From positions 1 to 34,818 of the forward strand of contig JAGWVM010000021.1 in assembly GCA_018970895.1 (NCBI GenBank): a stretch of DNA of 34,818 nt, in the 5' to 3' direction. The position numbers were made by a program, and so were the translations under genes. Every line of letters begins with the position of its first letter. Position 1 is the first letter of the stretch. Below, piece by piece: positions 15,804 through 24,103 of this stretch. Under the pieces are notes generated by a model. It was not told the DNA's origin, made no database searches, and worked only from the letters and a program-made list of their open reading frames with translations. The DNA is from Lysobacteraceae bacterium. GTDB taxonomy: Bacteria; Pseudomonadota; Gammaproteobacteria; Xanthomonadales; Rhodanobacteraceae.

Positions 15804-17573
15804 CTACCAGCCGAGCAAGGCGCTTCCGCTGCCTGGCGAGCCGTCCGGGCGGGTGAACCAGTAGACGTGGCTCTGGCCGTCCGGGCAGCCCACCCCGGTG
15901 GCGTCGTCGGTGACCACACCGTCGGCGCTGGCCACGTCGCTGCGGTAGCAGCCGCCGAGCGAATCGCGGAAGGCGAAGCTCTGCGCGTTCTGCTGGCCGC
16001 TGTGGCCGGTCACGTTGAAGCTGCCGTCGAAGTCCAGCGTGTCGCCGGCGTCCACCGTGTTGCTGACGTGCGCGGCGTACAGCGTGCGCCCGGCGACTTC
16101 GCGGCGGATGTCGTTGGTGTATCCCTGGTGCACCTGGGTCGCCATGGCGTAACCGCCACCGCTGGTGGAATCGAAGCTGTAGTCGACATGCAGCGGATAG
16201 CGGAGTCGCTGGCGGTACTCGCCGACGAGGTGGCGACCGATGCGGTGGCGGCTGACGCCGTCCATCGAGGTGAGCTGGTCGGTCACCTGGCGATAGGTGC
16301 TGGCGTCGATGGTGAAGCTCTGCGTGTCGGTGAACGCCACGGTCTGATCCACCGTACTGTCCACCCGCCCGTGCGAGGTGATGGCGTATCCCGCGATCAC
16401 GTAATGCCGGCTGAGACGGGTGGTGATGGCGCCGCTCACGTTGCCGTCGGTGTCGGTCACCAGCGTGTCGCCGATGGTGGGCGTCGGCGCCTGTCCGGCC
16501 AGGGTGTTGCGGAGCAGTCCGCCGCGGACCCGGCGCAGGTGCGGATCCCGGTAGAGCAACAGCGTGGCGCTGGCCAGGAAGTAGTGGTTCGCGCCGGCGA
16601 CATTCACCGCCACGGTGTGCGGGTTGCCGTCGCTGAGCAGCCCGGCGAACGGCGTGAGGTCGACCCGGTAGGGCATGAAGTTGAGCGTCTGCACGCCCGG
16701 CGTCGGCCGCCACAGGTAGGGATCGATGCCGCCGGTGTAGATCCATGGATAGACCGGAGCCACGCCGGCCGGCTGCCCGTCGATGCTGACCTCCGCCTCG
16801 CGGAAGTTGCCGCCGCCGCACTCCTGCACTTCGGCCGCGTAGCTGTCGGGCACGCAGGTGTACCAGAACTCGTCGCTGCTCTGGCTCTGCGCGATGACAT
16901 CCAGATAGGCGCGATCGATGTTGGTCGGCAAGGTCAGCGTCTTCGACAGCGGGCTGTCGGAGGTGTCCAGCAGGGTGGCGTTGCCGACGGCGTCGCTGCC
17001 GAGCGGCAGCACGCTGTCAGGCGTGAGGGCCCCCGGAGCCCGCGACGAGACCGGATAGAACAACAGACGCGCGCTGCCGTGGATCACGCCCGTGTAGGTG
17101 CCGTTGACCACGTTGCCCAGCACCGCGCGGCCCGTGCCGGCCTGACGGAGCAGGGCGCTGTAGTCGGTCAGGTCGCGCTCCACGTGCCAGCTCGGCGAGA
17201 CCGTGGACGAGGGCTCCTGGGTGGTGCCGTAGTAGAGGTTCACCCCACCGAGCCAGAGCTGCGCGGTACGGTCGAACTGGCGTCCGGCGGTGACGGAAAA
17301 ATCAGCCTCCAGCACCACCTTGGCCCAGTGTGTGCCGCAGCCGCTGGGCGGCGCGTAGCTGTACGGGTGGTCGCTGAAATCGACGAAGCTGTCGCCGCTG
17401 AACAAGGTCACCACGCACGGTGTGCCGGGCGGTCGCGGTACCGCCGGATCGGCGACGGTGACATTGGTCGAACCGACCGCGCTGGCGTCGGCCACGCATG
17501 GGCCGGCGATCGACAACGCACCCAGCAGCCCGCACAACCACGGACCGCACTTCGAATATCCCCTCGGCAGCAT
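15804..17573 (-). CDS. Exported peptide N-glycanase, PNGase A family
   Basis: A 589-residue protein with an N-terminal signal peptide (about residues 1-30, ending VADA). It matches the plant-type peptide-N4-(N-acetyl-beta-glucosaminyl)asparagine amidase A family, which cleaves N-glycans from Asn, including core alpha-1,3-fucosylated ones that PNGase F cannot remove. Recognisable family stretches are GRQFDRTAQLWLGGVNLYYG (97-116), WHVERDLTDYSALL (129-142), SDEFWY (233-238), GGNFREAEVSIDG (254-266), YPWIYTGGIDPYLWRP (275-290) and YRVDLTPFAGLLSDG (302-316). The C-terminal half is a second beta-rich region with a Cys-containing end. The start has AAGGGAG 7 bases upstream. As I recall, acid-tolerant enzymes of this family are known from Acidobacteria and from Dyella and Rudaea. 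It probably frees glycans from plant or fungal glycoproteins outside the cell. Confidence 0.85.
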   Translation of the reverse strand: MLPRGYSKCGPWLCGLLGALSIAGPCVADASAVGSTNVTVADPAVPRPPGTPCVVTLFSGDSFVDFSDHPYSYAPPSGCGTHWAKVVLEADFSVTAGRQFDRTAQLWLGGVNLYYGTTQEPSSTVSPSWHVERDLTDYSALLRQAGTGRAVLGNVVNGTYTGVIHGSARLLFYPVSSRAPGALTPDSVLPLGSDAVGNATLLDTSDSPLSKTLTLPTNIDRAYLDVIAQSQSSDEFWYTCVPDSYAAEVQECGGGNFREAEVSIDGQPAGVAPVYPWIYTGGIDPYLWRPTPGVQTLNFMPYRVDLTPFAGLLSDGNPHTVAVNVAGANHYFLASATLLLYRDPHLRRVRGGLLRNTLAGQAPTPTIGDTLVTDTDGNVSGAITTRLSRHYVIAGYAITSHGRVDSTVDQTVAFTDTQSFTIDASTYRQVTDQLTSMDGVSRHRIGRHLVGEYRQRLRYPLHVDYSFDSTSGGGYAMATQVHQGYTNDIRREVAGRTLYAAHVSNTVDAGDTLDFDGSFNVTGHSGQQNAQSFAFRDSLGGCYRSDVASADGVVTDDATGVGCPDGQSHVYWFTRPDGSPGSGSALLGW

Positions 17574-17612
17574 GCGCGTACTCCCTTCGTCATGATGCCC
17601 CCTGTGAGGTGC

Positions 17613-17618
17613 ACGCTA
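17613..17618 (-). promoter_or_regulatory. Possible -10 hexamer of the PNGase gene
   Basis: Minus-strand TAGCGT lies about 40 bases before the ATG, leaving a leader of about 30 bases that includes the AAGGGAG ribosome site. No convincing -35 is seen. Confidence 0.3.
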
Positions 17619-17668
17619 GCACGGACCTGCCGCGCAAGAATTCGTGCTTCGCGGATGAAGCGCGAGGC

Positions 17669-17920
17669 TCAGCGTGTCGCCGCTTCCAGCCGGGTCAGCC
17701 AGCGCATGGCGTGGTCGCGGTCATCGCCACACATCGCCGGTTCCGGGCGCAGGCTGGCGCAGACGGCCGGGCGTTCGGGCCGGCCGAACAGCCGGCAGCG
17801 GTTCGCTTCGTCCAGCTGCACGCAGCGGATACCCGCCGGCTTGCCCTGCGGCATGCCGGGGATCGGCGAGCTGATCGACGGCGCGATGCAACACGCGCCG
17901 CAGCCGGCGCGGCAGTCCAT
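17669..17920 (-). CDS. YkgJ family cysteine cluster protein
   Basis: A small 83-residue protein starting [11 protein letters not shown]. It carries eight Cys residues: Cys3, 7, 10 and 11 in the N-terminal CxxxCxxCC motif, then Cys33, 42, 54 and 64. This is the pattern of the YkgJ/UPF0153 family, thought to bind zinc or an iron-sulfur centre; function unknown. It begins 8 bases after the aroE stop and is very likely co-transcribed with it, perhaps with translational coupling since no clear Shine-Dalgarno sequence is present. The longer open frame upstream is shadow of aroE. The PNGase gene follows on the same strand after a 95-base gap with its own promoter candidate. Confidence 0.88.
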   Translation of the reverse strand: MDCRAGCGACCIAPSISSPIPGMPQGKPAGIRCVQLDEANRCRLFGRPERPAVCASLRPEPAMCGDDRDHAMRWLTRLEAATR

Positions 17921-17928
17921 CGGGCGGC

Positions 17929-18750
17929 TCAGCCGCGCAGCATGGCGTAGACCGGATCGGTGTCCGGACGATGCCCGTGCCACAGCTCGAACGCGTCGGC
18001 CGCGGTCTCCACCAGCATGCCCAGCCCGTCGAAGGCGAACAGCGCGCCGGCGCTTTTCGCCCAGGCGAGGAAGGCGATCGCCGCAGTGCCGTAGCTGAGG
18101 TCGTAGCAGAGCGCGCGCGCGCCGACCAGCGCGGTGGGCAGCTCCAGCGACTTGCCCAGCACCCCGGCCGAGGTGGCGTTGAGGATCAGGTTGTAGCTGC
18201 CGATATCGGCGAGGTCTTCCCAGTAGCGGGTGTGGACGCGATCCGGCTCGCCGATGGCGTCGGCCAGCGCGTCGGCCGGTTCCGGGCTGCGGTTGACGAT
18301 GGTCAGGCTCTGCACCCCGGCGTCCAGCAGCGACCACGCCACGCCGCGCGCCGCGCCGCCGGCGCCGAGCAGCAGCGCGTCGTGGCCGCGCAGGTCGACA
18401 CGATGGCGATCGGCGAGGTCGCGCACCAGGCCGGCGCCGTCGGTGTTGTGCGCGGCCAGCCGGCCGTCCTCCAGCCGGGTCAGCACGTTGGCGGTGCCGG
18501 CGCGGTGTGCCGCCTCGCTGGCAGTGTCGGCCAGCGCCAGCGCCGCGGCCTTGTGCGGCAGGGTGACGTTGGCGCCGTGGCCACGATCGGCGAAGAACGC
18601 GTGCACGGCCTCCGGGAAATCCGCCGGCGCCGCGTCGATCGTGCGGTAGTCGACGGCGAGGCCGAACTGCTGCCCGAAAGCCTCGTGGATGCGCGGCGAC
18701 AGCGAATGGCCGATCGGATGGCCGAACACGGCGTAACGGCGGTCGGTCAT
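17929..18750 (-). CDS. aroE: Shikimate dehydrogenase
   Basis: A 273-residue enzyme starting [20 protein letters not shown]. It reduces 3-dehydroshikimate to shikimate with NADPH in aromatic amino acid synthesis. Substrate residues are Ser16 and Ser18 (SLSP), the catalytic Lys67 (NVTLPHK) and Asp104 (NTDGAG). The NADP site is GAGGAARG (129-136), followed by NRS, and the C-terminal part has [10 protein letters not shown] and [12 protein letters not shown]. Length agrees with the usual 272. The start has AAGGA about 7 bases upstream. The ykgJ-type gene follows after 8 bases, and the lipocalin gene lies 64 bases upstream on the same strand. Confidence 0.95.
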   Translation of the reverse strand: MTDRRYAVFGHPIGHSLSPRIHEAFGQQFGLAVDYRTIDAAPADFPEAVHAFFADRGHGANVTLPHKAAALALADTASEAAHRAGTANVLTRLEDGRLAAHNTDGAGLVRDLADRHRVDLRGHDALLLGAGGAARGVAWSLLDAGVQSLTIVNRSPEPADALADAIGEPDRVHTRYWEDLADIGSYNLILNATSAGVLGKSLELPTALVGARALCYDLSYGTAAIAFLAWAKSAGALFAFDGLGMLVETAADAFELWHGHRPDTDPVYAMLRG

Positions 18751-18814
18751 GGCGGGTCCTTCGGTGGAAACGGAGGCCGATTCTAACCGGGCCGCAGCGG
18801 CGTTCCGACCCGGC

Positions 18815-19372
18815 TCAGGGCGTGTCGAAGCCGGGCTGGCCGAGGTCCTCCGGCTTCTGCGGCACCTTGCGTACCTCGTCGACGGGGAAGCCCTGGGCCT
18901 TGGCCACGTCGAGCAGGCGACGGTACTCGGCATCGGGCAGCTGCCGCTCGCGCGCCATGATCCACATGAGCTTGCGCGAGGGCAGGCCGACCAGCACCGA
19001 GTGATAGTCCGGCGACAGGTCGACGATGACGTAGTCCGATCGCAGTGGCCATACCAGCTGCACCTTCCAGTGCGCCGCGTCGGATGGATCCGGCAGCCAG
19101 GCCTTGCCGCCCCAGGTCTTCTCCGGCGCGTCGAAGCCCTTGCGGTAGCGGTAGGTCACCGCGATGGTGCCGTCGGGCTTGAGCCGGTACTCGTCGGCGG
19201 TGGCGACATCGCCGCGCTCGGCGAAGTAGGGCACGTGGGCGATGACGTACCAGGTGCCCATGTAGCGCTGCAGGTCGACCGATTTCGCCTCGCGCAGCGG
19301 CGGCTGGCTGGCGCAGCCGCCGATCAGGGCGACCCCGAGCAGGAGGGCGAACGATAAGGAGCGGCGTGCCAT
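18815..19372 (-). CDS. blc: Outer-membrane lipoprotein lipocalin, Blc type
   Basis: A 185-residue lipoprotein starting MARRSLSFALLLGVAL, with lipobox IGGC and Cys20. The lipocalin signature GTWYVIA (39-45) is followed by the Blc-type pattern ATADEYRLKPDGTIAVTY, WPLRSDYVIVDLSPDYH and the final TDxxL-like helix. Bacterial lipocalins of this group bind lysophospholipids or fatty acids and are anchored in the outer membrane, often expressed under envelope stress or in stationary phase. GAGG lies about 7 bases before the ATG, which fixes the start. The patatin phospholipase elsewhere in the window might produce lysolipids it binds, but the genes are not linked. Confidence 0.9.
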   Translation of the reverse strand: MARRSLSFALLLGVALIGGCASQPPLREAKSVDLQRYMGTWYVIAHVPYFAERGDVATADEYRLKPDGTIAVTYRYRKGFDAPEKTWGGKAWLPDPSDAAHWKVQLVWPLRSDYVIVDLSPDYHSVLVGLPSRKLMWIMARERQLPDAEYRRLLDVAKAQGFPVDEVRKVPQKPEDLGQPGFDTP

Positions 19373-19524
19373 GGGGCAACCTCGCAGGGGTTCGATGGAT
19401 GTCCTTAGGTACGCGCCGCCCCTGCGAACCGATGCAGCCGCCGCCGCTGGCCGCGTGCATCGCAACCGGTGAGACGGGCGGGCCGGAGGCTGGACGGGCG
19501 TCGTCCCATCACCGGAGTTCCGTC

Positions 19525-19734
19525 ATGTCCCGCCCGTCATCCCGTGTCAGCGCCCCGCCTTCGTTCCCGCAGTACGCCGCCGCCATCAGCCTGTGCTGGC
19601 TGCTGGTGGGCGCGTTCGCGCTGCTGCTCACCCCGATCCCGGCCCGGACCGTCGGAACCGGCTGGTCGCCGTTGTTCTGGCTGGTGCTGGCACCGGCCAG
19701 CGCGCTGGCCGGACTGCGCCTGCGGAAAGGCTGA
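19525..19734 (+). CDS. Small two-span membrane protein (unknown)
   Basis: A 69-residue frame starting MSRPSSRVSAPPSFPQYAA. It has two hydrophobic segments (about residues 18-37, AAAISLCWLLVGAFALLL, and 46-64, WSPLFWLVLAPASALAG) joined by a short loop, and a basic C-terminus LRLRKG. GGAG lies about 9 bases upstream of the ATG. The frame is open further upstream, but the N-terminal part there has no membrane character and no ribosome site. I do not recognise a family. It precedes the GGDEF-EAL gene by 66 bases on the same strand and may be co-transcribed with it. Confidence 0.6.
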   Translation: MSRPSSRVSAPPSFPQYAAAISLCWLLVGAFALLLTPIPARTVGTGWSPLFWLVLAPASALAGLRLRKG

Positions 19735-19800
19735 ACCGGTCGTGGCGTCGGCACCTGTGCTAAAAGACGCCCTCGCTTGAACGTCTACTGATCCCGGGGA

Positions 19801-21846
19801 ATGCGGTCCCTGGCGTGTGCACGGGGCCGCATGGCACGACCTGACAACCTTTGGTTGACCGCGCTGCTGGTCGCGCTGGCGAGCCTGCATGCCTATTTCG
19901 CGCTGGCCACGATTCCCCGCCTGGCCCGCGCGCGCGGGGCCGTGGCGGTGCTGTGGCTGGCGTTCGGCGCGGCGGTCATGGCCGTGGGCGTCTGGGTGGT
20001 ACACGGCACCGGCGACTCCGCAGCACAAGGCAGCCGACAGCTCGTCGCCGGCGGGACCGCATGGCTGGCCGCTGCACTGGGGCTGTGCCAGGCAGCCCGC
20101 CGTCGCCCCGCATTTGCCGGCATGCTGCTGGGCCTGGGTGTCGCCATGGCCGCCGTTGTGGGGGTTTGGCCGGTCGACGCGGCGGATTCCCGCGGGATCG
20201 CCGGCTTGCTCGTGCTGGGCGGTGGCGGCGCAGCCTGCGCGATGCTCTGGCGTTCGCGGGGCGCACGACCGCTGCGACCGGGCGTGCTGCGCGCGGGGAC
20301 TGCCGCCACCGTGCTCGGCGCCAGCCTGGTCGCCCTGCCCCGGTTTGCCGAGGCCCTGGCCGGACCGGTCTCGGCCGACGGTCGGGCGGCGGCGGCAGGG
20401 CCGGACGGCGCGGCGCTGGTGATCTCCGCCCTGGTGCTGCTGCTCGCCGCGGTGGTGCAGCGCGCGCAGCGCGAGCTGGCGCGACAGGCGGCGCGGATCC
20501 GCGGCGAGCTGGAATCGGCCCGACAGGCACTGGTGCACCGGGCCTTCCACGACGAGCTCACCGCCTTGCCCAACCGCGCCAAGGTGCTGGCGCAGTTGCG
20601 GCTGCAGCTGCCCGCGGCGGCGCGCGAAGGGCTGGACGTGGCGGTGATGTTCATCGACCTGGACGGCTTCAAGTCGATCAACGACACGCTTGGCCACGAG
20701 GCCGGCGACGAATTCCTGCGCTGCGTGGCCCAGGCGCTTTGCGCCAGCGTGCGGCCGCGGGACACCGTCGCCCGCTTCGGCGGGGACGAGTTCGTGGTGG
20801 TGCTGGAGCGCTTCCGCAGCCGCGACAACCTCGGCGCGATCTGCCGCAAGATCCTGGCGCGGGTGGGGGCGCCCGTGGTGGTCGCCGGACAGAAGGTGAC
20901 CGCCACGCCCAGCATCGGCGTGGCGGTGTTTCCGGACGACGGCAACGAGCCGACCGAGCTGTTGCGCCATGCCGACATCGCGATGTACGCCGCCAAGGAA
21001 CGGGGCAAGGCCGGCTTCTGCTTCTACGAACCGCAGATGATCGCCCGCGCCAGCGAACGGCTGGCGCTCTCCACCGACCTGCGCGAGGGCCTGGCCCGCG
21101 GCGAGCTGGGCGTGTGCTACCAGCCGAAGGTGGACCTGCGCACCCGCGCGGTGGTCGGGCTGGAGGCACTGGCGCGCTGGACCCATCCGACCCGCGGCCA
21201 GCTGCCGCCGTCGATGTTCATCCCCCTGGCCGAGGACTGCGGCCTGATCGCCCGCCTCGGCGAGCGCGTGGTGCGCGAGGTGGCCGGGCAGATCGCACGC
21301 TGGCGCGCCGAGGGGCTGACGCTGGTCCCGGTGGCGATCAACCTGTCGATGCAGGAGATCCAGGCCGCGGATTTCGTGCCATCGCTGCTGCGCACGCTGG
21401 CCGAGACCGGACTGGACCGCCACGCGATCGAGTTCGAGATCACCGAGACCGCGGCGATGACCGACGTGCACACCACGCTGCGCCACCTGCGCGAGCTGGA
21501 GGCGCTCGGCTTCCGCATCGCCATCGACGACTTCGGCACCGGCTTCTCCAGCCTCAGCCACCTGCGTCAGCTGCCGGCCGGCACGATCAAGATCGACCAG
21601 ACTTTCGTGCTCGGCGCGGACGATTCGCACCACGACCGCGAGATCACCGAGGCGATCATCGCGCTGGCGCGCAAGCTGCGCCTGCATACCGTGGCCGAGG
21701 GCGTGGAAAGCGAGGAACAGGTTCGCTGGCTGGTGCAGGCCGGCTGCGACATTGGCCAGGGCTACCTGTTCGGGCGACCGCTGCCGCCGGGCGAGACGGC
21801 GACCCTGCTGGCCGCGGGGTTCGCCGGCGTACCGCTCGGCGCCTGA
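19801..21846 (+). CDS. Membrane GGDEF-EAL protein (diguanylate cyclase/phosphodiesterase)
   Basis: A 681-residue protein with an N-terminal membrane sensor of about seven hydrophobic segments (residues ~17-220), a coiled linker, a GGDEF domain (GGDEF 327-331) and an EAL domain (EAL 453-455). The inhibitory RxxD site, Arg318-Asp321, lies five residues before GGDEF, so the cyclase half looks intact. The EAL half keeps its metal and catalytic set (INLS, EITE, IDDFGTG, KID, EGVE). Both c-di-GMP synthesis and breakdown are therefore possible. The sensor resembles an MHYT domain: WLAFGAAVMAVGVWVVHGTG aligns with the GIGIWSMHFIGM-type repeat, but with VHGT in place of MHYT. The start is uncertain: ATG at 19801 has GGGGA too close, and ATG at 19831 (MARPDNLW) would begin just before the first span. 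Confidence 0.9.
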   Translation: MRSLACARGRMARPDNLWLTALLVALASLHAYFALATIPRLARARGAVAVLWLAFGAAVMAVGVWVVHGTGDSAAQGSRQLVAGGTAWLAAALGLCQAARRRPAFAGMLLGLGVAMAAVVGVWPVDAADSRGIAGLLVLGGGGAACAMLWRSRGARPLRPGVLRAGTAATVLGASLVALPRFAEALAGPVSADGRAAAAGPDGAALVISALVLLLAAVVQRAQRELARQAARIRGELESARQALVHRAFHDELTALPNRAKVLAQLRLQLPAAAREGLDVAVMFIDLDGFKSINDTLGHEAGDEFLRCVAQALCASVRPRDTVARFGGDEFVVVLERFRSRDNLGAICRKILARVGAPVVVAGQKVTATPSIGVAVFPDDGNEPTELLRHADIAMYAAKERGKAGFCFYEPQMIARASERLALSTDLREGLARGELGVCYQPKVDLRTRAVVGLEALARWTHPTRGQLPPSMFIPLAEDCGLIARLGERVVREVAGQIARWRAEGLTLVPVAINLSMQEIQAADFVPSLLRTLAETGLDRHAIEFEITETAAMTDVHTTLRHLRELEALGFRIAIDDFGTGFSSLSHLRQLPAGTIKIDQTFVLGADDSHHDREITEAIIALARKLRLHTVAEGVESEEQVRWLVQAGCDIGQGYLFGRPLPPGETATLLAAGFAGVPLGA

Positions 21847-21856
21847 GCCGGCCGAC

Positions 21857-23341
21857 TCAGCGGCCGATGCCCAGCCGCTTGTGCTCCAGCCGGCGCAGGA
21901 ACTCCTGCATGATCCGGCGATACAGGTCCTCGCCGAGGTAGACGTCCTCCACGCCGGCGTCGATCGACGGGTTGTCGTTCACCTCGATCACCACCGGCTT
22001 GCCGTTGACCTGCTTGAGGTCGACGCCGTACAGGCCGTCGCCGACCGCATGGGTGGCCTTCAGCGCCAGCTTGAGGACGTCCGAAGGCACGTCGCGCACC
22101 GGGATCGTCTCGAACCCGCCGGACTTGGCCGTGCCCTTCGCACCGTGGTTGTAGATCTGCCAGTGGCCGCGCGACATGTAGTACTTGCAGGCGTACAGCG
22201 GCTCGCGGTTGAGCACGCCGATGCGCCAGTCGAACTCGGTGTAGAGGAACTCCTGCGCCAGCAGCAGGGCGCTGTGCTGGAACAGCTCGCCGGCCGCCTT
22301 CTCCAGCGCCGCGGCATCCTCCACCTTGACCACGCCGCGCGAAAACGAGCCGTCCGGGATCTTCAGCACGATCGGGAAGCCGAGCTTCTCGCCGACCTCC
22401 TTCAGTCCCTTGCTGTTCTCGCGGTAGAGGATCTCGGTGCGCGGCACGGCCAGCTTGCGGGACACCATCAGGTCGTTGAGGAAGATCTTGTTGGTGCAGC
22501 GCAGGATCGAGGCCGGATCGTCGATCACCACCATGCCTTCCTTCTCCGCACGATGGGCGAAGCGGTAGGTGTGGTTGTCGCTGGCAGTGGTCTCGCGGAT
22601 GAACAGGCCGTCGTATTCGGCCAGCCGCTGGTAGTCGTTCTTGCCGATCGGGTCGACCTCGATGCCCAGTTCCTTGCCCGCCTCGATGAAGGACTTCAGC
22701 GCCTTCCTGTTCGACGGCGGCATCGCCTCGTTCGGATCGACCAGCATGGCGATGTCGTAGCGGTAGCGCTTGCGCGCGCGCGGCTTGCGCCAGAGCTTCT
22801 TGGAGAAGCGGTCCAGCTCGGCGGCGAAGGCGTCTTCCTGGGCATCGTCCAGGGTGTGCAGTCCGACCGGCTTGATCGAGGCGACCTGCCACACGCGCTC
22901 GCGCTCGAACTCGATGCGCAGCAGCGGGCAGGGGAACATCTCGAACACCTGCCGCGCCAGGTCCTGCAGCGCCGGGTAGGCGGTCTCGCCGAAGTAGACC
23001 AGGATGCCGAAGTCGGTGGTGTCGCGTCCGCCGGCCGGCAGGAAGTGGGTGAGCTTCTGGTTGAGGTCGTCGATGTCCAGGCCGTACAGCGAGCGCCGAC
23101 GCAGGTCGTTGATGGTGCGCACCGAGGGCATCACCCGGTGTCCGCGGGCCTCGGCCAGCAGCGAGACGTAGTAGCCGGTGCCGAGGTACTTGTAGCTGCG
23201 GCACAGGTTGATGACGTGGGTACGCTCCTCGTCGGCGCCGATCGGTTCGCGCAGGTAGTCCATCGCACTGACCACGTCCACCGACGGGTAGTACGAGCCC
23301 CAGTCCGAGGCTTTTTCCACAACGATGACCAGACGGGTCAT
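21857..23341 (-). CDS. RimK-like ATP-grasp ligase with RLAN-type N-terminal domain
   Basis: A 494-residue cytoplasmic protein starting MTRLVIVVEKASDWGSYYPS. Residues 1 to about 150 match the RimK-like ATP-grasp N-terminal (RLAN) domain; a pre-ATP-grasp region follows (FIRETTASDNHTYRFA, NKIFLNDLMVSRKLAVPRT). The RimK ATP-grasp core has VLKIPDGSFSRGV, AQEFLYTEFDWRIGVLN and the metal-binding IEVNDNPSIDAG (452-463). Such enzymes join an amino acid, often glutamate, to a peptide or small-molecule carboxylate using ATP; the substrate of this subgroup is not known to me. GAGG lies 4-5 bases before the ATG. A GNAT acetyltransferase starts divergently 255 bases away. The gene is convergent with the GGDEF-EAL gene (10-base gap). 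Confidence 0.88.
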   Translation of the reverse strand: MTRLVIVVEKASDWGSYYPSVDVVSAMDYLREPIGADEERTHVINLCRSYKYLGTGYYVSLLAEARGHRVMPSVRTINDLRRRSLYGLDIDDLNQKLTHFLPAGGRDTTDFGILVYFGETAYPALQDLARQVFEMFPCPLLRIEFERERVWQVASIKPVGLHTLDDAQEDAFAAELDRFSKKLWRKPRARKRYRYDIAMLVDPNEAMPPSNRKALKSFIEAGKELGIEVDPIGKNDYQRLAEYDGLFIRETTASDNHTYRFAHRAEKEGMVVIDDPASILRCTNKIFLNDLMVSRKLAVPRTEILYRENSKGLKEVGEKLGFPIVLKIPDGSFSRGVVKVEDAAALEKAAGELFQHSALLLAQEFLYTEFDWRIGVLNREPLYACKYYMSRGHWQIYNHGAKGTAKSGGFETIPVRDVPSDVLKLALKATHAVGDGLYGVDLKQVNGKPVVIEVNDNPSIDAGVEDVYLGEDLYRRIMQEFLRRLEHKRLGIGR

Positions 23342-23493
23342 GACACCTCGAAAGCGCGCGTGAGAGGGGGCCCCGTCGCGGGACGTGTGCGGGCGGCGCG
23401 GCGCAAGGCGCGCAGTTTCGCATAGCACCGCGGCCAGGCAAGCCGGCGCACTGAAGCCCACCTAAATCGCGGACCGGCCGGGCTGGCGGACCG

Positions 23494-23522
23494 GTGCAGC
23501 GGCGAGGCAGCTGCACTAAAGT
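23494..23522 (+). promoter_or_regulatory. Inverted repeat and -10 hexamer in the rimK-like/GNAT divergent region
   Basis: GTGCAGC (23494-23500) and GCTGCAC (23510-23516) are perfect 7-bp arms around a 9-base loop. They are directly followed by TAAAGT (23517-23522), a -10-like hexamer for the GNAT gene, itself inside the smaller pair GCACT/AGTGC (23512-23523). The arrangement would place a bound repressor over the -35 area. I see no good -35 match. Confidence 0.4.
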
Positions 23523-23596
23523 GCCGCGCTCCCCACGGCCGCCCCGAGCGCTGCCGCCCCGTGCCCGACCCTGCCGGACCGACCGCCCTGAAGCCG

Positions 23597-24103
23597 ATGC
23601 CCCACTCCGCCGATGATGTCGCGCCCGCCACCGCTGACGTGCGCGTGCGGCGCGCCGAACTGTCCGATCTGGACGACCTGGTCGCACTCGAGGACGCCAC
23701 CTTCGACAGCGACCGGATGAGCCGCGCGCAGTATCGGCGCCACCTGGACAGCGGCACCGCCAGCGTGCTGGTGGCCAGCGCCAACCACCGGCGCTTCCTC
23801 GGTACGGCGGTGGTGTTCTTTCGCCGGGGCAGTCGGGTGGCACGACTCTACTCGCTCGCCAGCAAGCCGGAAGCGCGCGGCAAGGGCGTCGGCTCGGCGC
23901 TGCTGGCGGCGATCGAACGCGCGGCCCGGCAGCGCGGCTGCAGCGAGCTGCGGCTGGAGGTGCGGGTGGACAACCACGGGGCGATCCGGCTCTACGAGCG
24001 GCTGGGTTACCGGCGCATCGATCGACTCGCCGGCTACTACGATGACGGCGCCGACGGCTGGCGCTATGCCAAGCCGCTCGGTCGCGCGGGGGTCGCCGGC
24101 TAG
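23597..24103 (+). CDS. GNAT family N-acetyltransferase
   Basis: A 168-residue protein starting MPHSADDVAPATADVRVRRA. It has the acetyl-CoA pyrophosphate loop RGKGVGSA (94-101), then LEVRVDNHGAIRLYERLGY with Asn126 and Tyr134, the arrangement of RimI-like acetyltransferases. A GTG 12 codons upstream (23561) is an alternative start; neither has a strong ribosome site, and the conserved domain starts at about residue 15. The gene is divergent from the RimK-like ligase, and this pairing suggests that one enzyme acetylates the product or substrate of the other (inference). Its TAG is also the stop of the convergent membrane protein gene through a shared CTAG. Confidence 0.9.
   Translation: MPHSADDVAPATADVRVRRAELSDLDDLVALEDATFDSDRMSRAQYRRHLDSGTASVLVASANHRRFLGTAVVFFRRGSRVARLYSLASKPEARGKGVGSALLAAIERAARQRGCSELRLEVRVDNHGAIRLYERLGYRRIDRLAGYYDDGADGWRYAKPLGRAGVAG

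Noticed and set aside
16604..16900. Short minus-strand frame inside the PNGase gene
   Set aside because: It is an out-of-frame shadow of the PNGase reading frame.
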